From Streptomyces fumanus (GTDB lineage Bacteria; Actinomycetota; Actinomycetes; Streptomycetales; Streptomycetaceae): a stretch of DNA of 64,000 nucleotides. Each line of letters opens with the position of its first letter. Position 1 is the first letter of the stretch. Shown here piece by piece: positions 8,640-16,500 of this stretch. Below the pieces are notes generated by a model. That model saw nothing but the letters and a program-made list of their open reading frames with translations, did no database searches and had not been told where the DNA came from. Where the stretch lies: assembly GCF_014655295.1 (NCBI RefSeq), contig NZ_BNBI01000014.1, forward strand, positions 1-64,000. Reading direction: 5' to 3'. The position numbers and the translations under genes were made by a program.

Positions 8640-9914
8640 TCAGCCTCCTTGGACGAGGTACGGCCGGCCCGGACGGCGTGCCCGCCGGGCGAGGGAGAGG
8701 ACGGCGGTCGCGGCGAGCAGTGCGACGACGGCGCCGTAGGCGACCACCGTGGTGGGCAGCGGTACGAAGTCGGTCGCGAGGCCGGCCAGCAGGACCGGCG
8801 CCCCGTACGCGGTGTACGCGATGAGGTAGACCGCGGCGAAGAGGCCGCCGCGGTGGGCGTTGTCCGCGGTGGGGCCGAGGATGCGCAGGGACGAGCCGAA
8901 CGCGGCCCCTTGTCCGGAACCTCCCGTGAGGGCGCCGGCGACGACGAGCGGCAGGCTGGACACCGCGACGCCGACGACCGCGAGGACGGCGCCGGTCAGG
9001 AGCAGCAGCGCGCCCGCGCGGGTCGCCGCCGCGGCCGTCGCCCGGCCGAAGGCGATGCCGGCGACGGCCGCGGACAGGGGCTGCAGCGCGACGATCGCGC
9101 CGTTCACCGCGCCGCTGTGGATGCCGAAGACCTGGCTGTCGAAGGAGGGGGCCAGGCCCAGGAAGAGGCCGGAGAACATCCAGCCGGCGGCGACGAGCGG
9201 GGCCAGCGCCCAGAACCAGCCGCGGGCCGGGCGGACGATGCTCAGCCGTGGGCGCAGGGAGGCCATGGCCCCCGGGCGGCGGGCCGCCGTCTCGGGGGCG
9301 GCCAGGACGGAGGCGATGCCGTGGACCAGGACGACCGACAGGCCGAGGAAGACGACCTGGGTGGGGTGGTCGGTGAACTCCACGGCCAGGCCGGCGAAGA
9401 GCGCGCCCAAGGCGAGCCCGCCGACCGGGGCGGCACTGGTCAGCACGGTCATCAGGGCCCGGCGGCGGGGACTGGCGAGTTCGATGATCACGGCGGTGAA
9501 GGTGCTGGTGGCCGCGCCGGTCGCCATGCCCTGGACGGCGCGGGCCGCGATGATCCAGCCGATGTCGTCGGCGGCGAGGAACAGCGCGCTGGTCACCAGC
9601 AGCAGGAGCATGGCGCCGATCAGTACCGGCCGGCGGCCGATGTGGTCGGAGACCGATCCGGCCACCAGCAGGGTGGCCAGCAGGGTGACCGCGTAGACGG
9701 TGAACGCGAGGGTCAACTCCCAGTCGGGAAAGCCCCACTGGTGCTGGTAGAGCACGAACAGGGGACTGCCGGCGCCGGCGCCGAAGGCGACGGCGATCGA
9801 GGCGATGACCACGCCCAGTGTCGACAGCGGCCGGCCCCGGCCCTCCTGCCGCTCCGGTGCGGGGCCGGAGGGTGCCGGCTGGGGTGTCGCGGATGTCACT
9901 GCGGAGGATGTCAC
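8640..9914 (-). CDS. MFS transporter (DHA1-type drug/metabolite efflux)
   Basis: A 424-aa membrane protein with about 12 hydrophobic segments spread across the chain after a 30-residue polar, Pro-rich N-terminus. The loop between segments 2 and 3 carries the MFS motif A variant SVSDHIGRRPVLIG. A second Arg-rich loop, ASPRRRALMTVL, follows mid-chain. It starts at GTG 9912-9914 with GAGGAG 5 nt upstream. It is most likely a proton-coupled exporter in the cytoplasmic membrane. It lies between a quinone/nitro-reductase-like gene and its probable TetR regulator, which suggests export of a toxic or redox-active small molecule. The substrate cannot be inferred. Confidence 0.88.
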   Translation of the reverse strand: MTSSAVTSATPQPAPSGPAPERQEGRGRPLSTLGVVIASIAVAFGAGAGSPLFVLYQHQWGFPDWELTLAFTVYAVTLLATLLVAGSVSDHIGRRPVLIGAMLLLLVTSALFLAADDIGWIIAARAVQGMATGAATSTFTAVIIELASPRRRALMTVLTSAAPVGGLALGALFAGLAVEFTDHPTQVVFLGLSVVLVHGIASVLAAPETAARRPGAMASLRPRLSIVRPARGWFWALAPLVAAGWMFSGLFLGLAPSFDSQVFGIHSGAVNGAIVALQPLSAAVAGIAFGRATAAAATRAGALLLLTGAVLAVVGVAVSSLPLVVAGALTGGSGQGAAFGSSLRILGPTADNAHRGGLFAAVYLIAYTAYGAPVLLAGLATDFVPLPTTVVAYGAVVALLAATAVLSLARRARRPGRPYLVQGG

Positions 9915-9986
9915 GGTGTCTCCTCGCGGCCGTTGTTCCGACGGGAGGGGCGGTGGCTCGCCGGCCGCGGCGGGCCACCACCCGGA

Positions 9987-10595
9987 TCAGGCGGCGACGG
10001 ACAGGGCCCGGCGGCCGGCGCTCATCGTCGCCGCGTGCCGGGCGACTCGCGCGCCCAGGAACTCGGCCGTGGCGATGTCGGACGCGTGGACGGTGTCCGT
10101 CCCGCCGTCCATGGGGGTCTGCGCGCCGGCCCCGGCCCAGAAGCCGAGACGGTTCAGGTCGTTCTCCGAAGCCGTGGTGCTGTTCCAGCCGGGGGCCAGG
10201 CCCAGGCTGACCCAGAGCATCTGGTGCTGCGCGGCCAGCGCGGCGAAGAAGGCCAGGGTGTTGCTCTTGTCGCCGCTCTTGGAGGCGGAGTTGGTGAAAC
10301 CGGCGGCGAGCTTGTCCGCCCAGCGGCCCTCGATGAAACGGCGGCTGGTGGCCTCGGCGAAGGCGTGGAAGCCGGCGGAGGCGCCGCCCATGTAGGTGGG
10401 GGAGCCGAAGACGATCGCGTCCGCGTCGTCCAGTTGCCGCCACTGCTCGTCGCTGATGTCGTCGACGTTCACGAAGGCGACGTCGGCCCCGGCTCCGACG
10501 ATGCCGCGCCGGACGGCTTCGGCCAGCACCGCGGTGTGTCCGTAACCGGAGTGGTAGGCGACGGCGACGGTCGGGCGGTTCGTCGAGGCGGTCAT
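9987..10595 (-). CDS. NAD(P)H-dependent flavin oxidoreductase (flavodoxin-fold, WrbA-like)
   Basis: A 202-aa flavodoxin-like protein. The FMN phosphate-binding loop reads VAYHSGYGHTAVLAEAV near residues 12-28. The second flavin-contact loop, VFGSPTYMGGASAGFHAF, near residues 70-87, is typical of WrbA and related quinone reductases. Such enzymes carry out two-electron reduction of quinones, which avoids semiquinone radicals. ATG 10595 is chosen because AAGGAG lies 6 nt upstream; the open frame continues 28 codons further but across the promoter-proximal region. It is the first gene of the operon with the MFS transporter and tetR. Confidence 0.87.
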   Translation of the reverse strand: MTASTNRPTVAVAYHSGYGHTAVLAEAVRRGIVGAGADVAFVNVDDISDEQWRQLDDADAIVFGSPTYMGGASAGFHAFAEATSRRFIEGRWADKLAAGFTNSASKSGDKSNTLAFFAALAAQHQMLWVSLGLAPGWNSTTASENDLNRLGFWAGAGAQTPMDGGTDTVHASDIATAEFLGARVARHAATMSAGRRALSVAA

Positions 10596-10690
10596 GGTGC
10601 GCTCCTTGAGCAGATCAAAAGGGTGGGATGGGCAGGAGATCGGGCCGGTCGGCGGAGTGCCGCGCTGTCCGGCTCGCACGCCACCGTATG

Positions 10691-10719
10691 AATATGACCG
10701 GTCGTCTCAAAGAAGTCAA
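10691..10719 (-). promoter_or_regulatory. Promoter with embedded TetR-type operator for the reductase-MFS-tetR operon
   Basis: On the minus strand a -35 TTGACT (10719-10714) and a -10-like CATATT (10696-10691) are separated by 17 nt. The palindrome GACCGGTC (10696-10703), extended as ATGACCGGTCGT, occupies the spacer next to the -10. A repressor bound there would block RNA polymerase. The reductase gene begins about 96 bp downstream. The TetR protein encoded at the end of the operon is the likely ligand (inference). Confidence 0.6.
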
Positions 10720-10818
10720 GGGACGACCGGCCCCGTGCGGGGAGGGCGCCCGGCGGGACGCGGGAACCGGCCCCGACCCGCGCGGGATCGCGGGGGTACG
10801 GCTCGGGGCCGGGCGTGC

Positions 10819-11688
10819 TCAGCCCCGGGTGAACGGGTGGCTCAGGGCCTCGAAGTCGCCCTGTGACAGCTCCAGCGCGGCGGCCGCCACGTTGTCCTCC
10901 AGGTGGTCCACCGACGAGGTGCCGGGGATCGGGAGCACCACGGGGGAGCGGCGCAGCAGCCACGCCAGGGCCGCCTGGGACGGGGTGGCGCCCAGCTTGC
11001 CGGCGATCCGGGTGAGCGGGCCGCCGGGCTCGGCGAGCCGGCCGGTGGCCAGCGGGAACCACGGCAGGAAGGCGATCCCGTTCGCCTCCGCGTACGTCAG
11101 GACGTCCTCGGAGTCGCGCTGGGCCACGTTGTAGAGGTTCTGCACGGAGGCGATCGGCACGATCGCGCGGGCCCGCTCCAGTTCGTCCACGCCCACCTCG
11201 GAGAGCCCGACATGGGCGATCTTCCCCTCGGCGCGCAGCTCCCCGAGGACGCCGATCTGCTCCTCGAAGGGCACGGCCGGGTCGATGCGGTGGAGCTGGA
11301 AGAGCGGGATGCGCTCCAGGCCCAGCCGGCGCAGGCTGGACTCCGCCTGACGGCGCAGGTACTCGGGCCGCCCGTCGGACCGCCACTGCCCCGGACCCGG
11401 GCGGGTCAGACCGGCCTTCGTGGCGATCACCACGTCCTCGGGGTACGGGTGCAGAGCCTTGCGCAGCAATTCCTCCGCCGCCCCGGGACCGTAGGAGTCG
11501 GCCGTGTCGAAGAGCGTCACGCCCAGCTCCACGGCGCGCCGCAGCACGCGCACGCCCCGCTCCTCGTCGGGGAAGGGGCCCCAGACGCCGGGGCCGGTCA
11601 ACTGCATGGTCCCGTAACCGAGCCGGGTCACTTCCAGCTCGCCGCCGAGGGTGAACGTCCCGGAGGACGCCGCCGAGATGCCGCTCAT
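10819..11688 (-). CDS. Aldo/keto reductase
   Basis: A 289-aa TIM-barrel oxidoreductase. The catalytic tetrad is readable: Asp and Tyr in LFDTADSYGPG (about residues 57-67), Lys in VVIATKAGL (about 86-94) and His in LFQLHRID (about 126-133). The C-terminal cofactor loop reads VVLPIPGTSSVDHLEDNV, as in NADPH-dependent AKR families that reduce aldehydes and ketones. Length is normal. The start codon is preceded only by a weak purine run. It lies 67 bp after the stop of the 239-aa protein gene and may share a transcript with it and the hydrolase. The substrate is unknown. Confidence 0.9.
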   Translation of the reverse strand: MSGISAASSGTFTLGGELEVTRLGYGTMQLTGPGVWGPFPDEERGVRVLRRAVELGVTLFDTADSYGPGAAEELLRKALHPYPEDVVIATKAGLTRPGPGQWRSDGRPEYLRRQAESSLRRLGLERIPLFQLHRIDPAVPFEEQIGVLGELRAEGKIAHVGLSEVGVDELERARAIVPIASVQNLYNVAQRDSEDVLTYAEANGIAFLPWFPLATGRLAEPGGPLTRIAGKLGATPSQAALAWLLRRSPVVLPIPGTSSVDHLEDNVAAAALELSQGDFEALSHPFTRG

Positions 11689-11755
11689 GAGGGTGCCGCC
11701 TTTCTGGCTGTGCTGCCCGGCCGCCGTCGCGCGCCGGGGAATTCGGGGGCGGTGG

Positions 11756-12475
11756 TCAGGAGACCGTCACGTTCTCCAGCCGGACCGAGACGACCAGCGG
11801 GTCGGGCACCTTGTGCCCGTTCTCGTCCCGGCTGTAGATCATGCGGGTGGTCGGGATCACCAGGCCGGAGACCTCCTGGTGACCGGAGACGTAGTGGGCC
11901 GCCGGCGTGGAGCCCGCGATCCCGACGCTGTAGTCACGCCGCCTGATCAGCCCGGAGGAGTCCACGTAGAGGGTCTGCTCGGTGCTGAGCGTGGCGATGT
12001 CGTCCGGGAAGACCACCCGCAGGCGGCGGAAGGTCTCGCCGTCCTCGGTCCAGGTGCCGATCTCCTCGGTGCGCACCCCCGGGAAGGTGAGCGAGAGGGG
12101 TTCGGCCAGGTACGTCCACATCGCGCTGCCCGAGAAGTAGGCGAGCTGGAGCCGGGTCCACGGGGTCGTCAGGTCGTGCCCCGCGAACGAGGCGCGGGGG
12201 TCGAGGAGTTCCTCGACGGTCCCGCCGTCGGCGTCCTCGACCGCCACCCGGTCCGCCGTGAACGACGTGTGGTGGCCGTCCTGGAAGAAGGGTTCCTGCC
12301 GGACGTACTGGCGGCGCAGGCCGACGGTCACGTCCACGTCGTCCAGGGCGCCCGGGTGGCCTTTCATCGCCCACAGGGCGCCGCTGAAGAACTGGCGGGC
12401 GTGGATCTCGCTCGCCTCCTCCCAGCGGGCGCGGCCCCCGTGGGCGTCGAGGACGGTGCTGAGCAGATCGGACAC
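11756..12475 (-). CDS. Conserved-type hypothetical protein, 239 aa
   Basis: I do not recognise a named domain. The protein begins LSTVLDAHGGRARWEEASEI and is rich in beta-strand-like segments with aromatic and charged alternation, such as YFSGSAMWTYLAEPLSL and IPTTRMIYSRDENG. There is no signal peptide and no membrane segment. This pattern resembles small beta-barrel or lipocalin-like proteins, but that is a guess. It starts at GTG 12475 with AGGAG 7 nt upstream. Its gene lies between an alpha/beta hydrolase (30 nt upstream) and an aldo/keto reductase, so it may act with them on a small organic substrate. Confidence 0.8.
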   Translation of the reverse strand: MSDLLSTVLDAHGGRARWEEASEIHARQFFSGALWAMKGHPGALDDVDVTVGLRRQYVRQEPFFQDGHHTSFTADRVAVEDADGGTVEELLDPRASFAGHDLTTPWTRLQLAYFSGSAMWTYLAEPLSLTFPGVRTEEIGTWTEDGETFRRLRVVFPDDIATLSTEQTLYVDSSGLIRRRDYSVGIAGSTPAAHYVSGHQEVSGLVIPTTRMIYSRDENGHKVPDPLVVSVRLENVTVS

Positions 12476-12505
12476 GATGTCTCTCCTGGTGCGTGTGCGG
12501 TGGGG

Positions 12506-13348
12506 TCAGCCGAGGAACGCGTTGACGTCCGCGGCCGCTTCCTGCGGGTACTGGAACAGCGAGGCGTGCGCGGCGTCGGGGTAGATGCGGATGCGCGCGT
12601 CCGGAATGAGGCCGGCCATCAGGTGGCTGGCCTTGGTCGGGATCATCCGGTCGTCGTCGCCCTGCAGGATCAGGGTGGGCGCCTGGATGCCGGTCAGCCG
12701 CTGGAGGGCGGAGTGGTCCGGCACGCCCCACTCCAGTACGGCGTCGTACTGGGCGTCGCGCGAGGCGAGGCTGCTCGGCACGTCCCGGTCCTCGGTGCGG
12801 GCCAGGAAACGGCCGAGGAACTCGACGCCCTTGGCCCGGCTGGTCTCGGTGGGGGCGAAGAAGATGTACAGCAGGTCCTCGCCGGTGGGCACCTCGGCGC
12901 GGGCGTGGGTCTCGATGTCCTCGCGCCAGCCGTGCATCCCGGGCGCCCCCTTCGGACCGGTGCCGGCCAGGACGAGGCGGCGGACCAGCCGGGGCCGGAC
13001 CAGCGCGACGTCCTGCGCGGCGAAACCGCCGAGCGAGAAGCCCAGGAGGTCGATGCGCTCCAGGCCGAGCGCGACGGTGAAGTCGATGACCTGACGGGCC
13101 AGTTCGGCGACGGTCTTCGCCGGCGTACCGGTGGAGGACGCCACCCCGGGGTAGTCCACGAGGACGACCTCGCGCTCCGCCGCCAGGGCGTCCACCAGCG
13201 CGGGGTCCCAGTTGTCGAGGTTGCCGGTGAAGTGCTGGAGCATGACCAGCGGCACCGGGCCGCCGGTGCCGAGCCTGCGGTAGGCGTACCGGACACCGTC
13301 CGCCTCGACGAACCGGGTGGGCGCGGTGTGGTGGGTCACTGGGGCCAT
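12506..13348 (-). CDS. Alpha/beta hydrolase
   Basis: A 280-aa alpha/beta hydrolase. The nucleophile elbow is GFSLGG (about residues 103-108). The acid is probably Asp in LQGDDDRMIPT (about 224-234), and the histidine is in DAAHASLFQYP (about 258-268). An oxyanion-hole HFTG motif follows the first strand (MLQHFTGNLDNWD). There is no signal peptide. GAGGAG lies 5 nt upstream of ATG. Family members hydrolyse esters, lactones, C-C bonds or peroxy acids, and this sequence does not decide which. It is the first gene of a likely three-gene unit with the 239-aa protein and the aldo/keto reductase. Confidence 0.9.
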   Translation of the reverse strand: MAPVTHHTAPTRFVEADGVRYAYRRLGTGGPVPLVMLQHFTGNLDNWDPALVDALAAEREVVLVDYPGVASSTGTPAKTVAELARQVIDFTVALGLERIDLLGFSLGGFAAQDVALVRPRLVRRLVLAGTGPKGAPGMHGWREDIETHARAEVPTGEDLLYIFFAPTETSRAKGVEFLGRFLARTEDRDVPSSLASRDAQYDAVLEWGVPDHSALQRLTGIQAPTLILQGDDDRMIPTKASHLMAGLIPDARIRIYPDAAHASLFQYPQEAAADVNAFLG

Positions 13349-13523
13349 GACGTCTCCTCGGCGGGCCGTACGGGATGGGGGCCGACTGCGGCCACCGCTT
13401 CATCATCGACGGCGGAAGTGGAGAGTTTGTGGCCCGCTTGTTGACCCCTCCCCGCCTGCTCCTCCCGGGCCGTGGCGAGCACGCACGTGGCCCCTGACGG
13501 CGGTCGCACCACGGGACGGCCCG

Positions 13524-13544
13524 CGGCGGAGAGCCGTTCCGCCG
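13524..13544 (-). terminator. Hairpin downstream of the giant T7SS gene
   Basis: A perfect 7-bp inverted repeat, CGGCGGA (13524-13530) and TCCGCCG (13538-13544), with a 7-nt loop. It starts 15 nt past the stop of the 14,276-aa gene. No T-run follows. It is the only clear stem in the 210-bp gap before the hydrolase gene, so it is a plausible end of the long T7SS transcript. Confidence 0.4.
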
Positions 13545-13558
13545 GTGCGGGCGGGAGG

Positions 13559-16500
13559 TCATGGACCGGTGTCCTCGGCCCGGCTCTCCTCGGTAAGCCG
13601 GACGTCGGGGGCGAGGGGCCAGGCGGGCATCCAGTGTTCGGGTCCGTCGCCGGTGCGGCGGACGAGGTGGACGTGGCGGGTGCCGTTGCCGATGGTGACG
13701 TCGTAGGTGGTGCCGGGGGTGACGTGGACGGTGTGGAGGGTCAGGTCGTAGGTGTGGGCGGCGATGAGGGGGGCGAGGTCGCCGGCGATGGTGTCCCACT
13801 GTCCGGGCGTGTTCATGGAGCGGGCGATCTCGTGCCAGTCCGCGGCGGTGGGCACACCGGTCGGGAGCTGGTGGGCGACGGTGGCGTGGAGGTTGGGGAT
13901 GCCGGTGAGGAGTGCGGTGCCGTTGGCGTCGTGCCCCAGGCCGTGAAGAGGCCGGGCCAGGCGGGCGCGGATCTGCGCGGGAGTGGCGGGCCGGCCCTCC
14001 TGGACCAGGCCGGCCACCGCGGTCAGCGCGTGGAAGAAGCAGTCACCGTCCGCGGGTACGTCCACGACCTGGAGGCCGCGAGCGGCCGCCGCCCGGTGGA
14101 CGGCGAGCGCCACCGCGTCCCCCGGGACGCCCTCGGCCGTCAAGGGGTCCGGCCCGGCGTACGGCAGGTCCGCGGGAGCGGGCACCGGGAAGGCCGGGTC
14201 GAAGGGTCCGCCGATCGGCAGGTCGTCCCAGGCCGGGAGGGTCCCGGAGGGGTCTACGAATGCCTCGAACTCGGGAGTGGGCGGCGGGAACGGACCGGTC
14301 GGCCCGGTGATCGCGACGGTGGTCCCCGGCGGCGGAAGGGTGCCGGTGCGGGCCGCGTCCGACGGGTCCCCTTCCGTGTTCCACGCCGCGTAGGCCGCTG
14401 CCACCTGCTCCGGTGTCCACGGCACCTGCCGCGAGTCGGTGCCGGCGGCGGGCATGCCGGCCTCGTGCGTCCGTGGCAGTTCGGGGCCGTCCGGTGCCTG
14501 CTCCCCGAGCGGCCGCTCGCGGCGTGTTCCCGTGCGCGGCGGTCGTGCGCCCGGCGCGGTGCCGGATGCGGCCTGCGGTTGCCCCGCCTCCGGTCCGGGC
14601 GCCGCCGCGGTGTGCCGCTGGGGCCGGGTGATGACGTGTGAGCCGTCGGTGAGCTGCCGGAGGGGGAGGCCGGCTGCCGACAGGTAGGCCGCCTCCACCG
14701 CGTCGAAGGTCCTTCCGGTCCTGGCCCAGTGATGCAGGGTGGAGCCGAAGCCGACCATCCTGCCCAGGCCGGGGACGTGGGTGATGGCCGACCTGGGGGG
14801 TACCGGGCGTCTGCGGTCCTCGTCCGTTCCCTCCGCGCGCCATGCCATGACGGTCTCGGCCATCAGCGGTGCTGTCCAGACGACGTGCCTCCGACGGGCC
14901 TGGTCGGTGGGTTCCTCGGGTTCCGGGTCCTGTACCGCGGCCCGGTTCTGCGGAGGCCGGGTGAGGACGTACGTGCCGTCGGCGCGTCGCAGCAGGGGGA
15001 GTCCGGCGGCCCTCAGGCTGTCGGCCTGGTGTGCGTCGAAGGGCTTCTGGGTCTTGGTCCAGTGGTACAGCTTGTGGCCGAAGTCGACCACTCTCCCGAG
15101 ACTGGGAACCAGGGTGATGGCCGATTTGGGCGGTACGGGGTGGGTGTGGTTGCGGCCGGTCCGGACTCCCTCCGCACGCCAGGCCGTGACCGCCTCGGCC
15201 AACAGCTCCGGCGTCCACTTGACGTTCTTGCGCTGCAACTGGTCGGTGGGTTCCTCGGGTTCCGGGCGCGGTGCCGCGGCCCGGTTCTCCACGGGCCGGG
15301 TGAGGACGTACGTGCCGTCGGTGAGCCGCAGCAGGGGGAGTCCGGCGGCCGTCAGGCTGTCGGCCTGGTGTGCGTCGAAGACCTTCTGGGTCCTGGTCCA
15401 GTGGTGCAGCCTGGCGCCGAAGTCGACCACTCTGCCCAGGCTGGGAACCAGGGCGGAGGCTGCTCGGGGTGGTACGGCGCGGGTGTGGTCGCGGCCGGTC
15501 CGGGCTTCCTCCGCACGCCAGGCCGTGACGGCCTCGGCCAACAGCTCCGGCGTCCATCGGACCCGTCCCGGGTCTGTCGCGGCCGGGCCGGTTCCGGTGC
15601 CGGCCGGGGCACCGGTGCGGTGGAAGTGGAAATGCCGGTGGATCTCGGCGACCTGGGCGGCGTCGAGATCGGTCCCGGTGGCGTACAGGTGCTCCCACAG
15701 TCCGCCCAGGGTCAGGTCGGGCAGGGCGGTGACGTGGGCGTACAGCTCCTCCAGCGCGCCGGGAGCGAGGGGGAGGACGGTCCGGCGGTGCCATGAACCG
15801 TCGGCGGGGGGCAACGCGAACAGGCGGTCGGCCTCCGCTCCGAGCCGGGTCCGGGCGAAGTCGCTGCGGGCGTTGATCCGGGTGTCGAGATCGGCAGGGG
15901 GCTCCCGCCGGGACACGGCGGCGAGGGCGCTGTCTGCCGGGGTAGTGGGCTCCGTCCGGGCAGGGCCGGCGGGTGTCTCCTCCTCGTCCGGACCGAACAG
16001 GGAGTCGGTGTCCGTGTTCTCGTCGGCGGTCCGGCCGGGATCACCGGACGGCAGCGCCAGCCAGGTCCCCGACGGCCCCGCCGCGTTCTCGTCCTCGGTC
16101 CGGGAGCCGGTACGGGGAGCGCCGCCGGGCAGGCGGGGACGGGACGTGCTCGATGCGGGGTCCGCCATGGCGAGATTCCCGGCCGGGCCGGACCCGCCGT
16201 GCTGCTCGTGCAGCGCGCGGGCGATCGTGAGGAGGGCCTGGTGGACGCGGGCCCGGTGAGCCTCGGTCTCGGGGTCGACGCCGATGAGCAGGGGCGGACG
16301 CAGCAGAGCGGCTGCCTGGTCCAGGTAGGGCAGGAGATGGGCCGGTACCTCACCGGAGTCCTCGGCGGGGGTCTCGTCAGCGCGGGGGGCCGCCGGCCAG
16401 GCGGGCATCCAGTGCTCGGCGCCGTGGCCGACGCGGCGGACGAGGTGGACGTGGCGGGTGCCGTTGCCGATGGTGACGTCGTAGGTGGTGTTGGGGGTGA

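Noticed and set aside
12506..13348. The hydrolase as an immunity protein for the giant toxin
   Set aside because: It has a complete catalytic triad, its own SD and a likely terminator between it and the giant gene, and fits better with the adjacent reductase genes.
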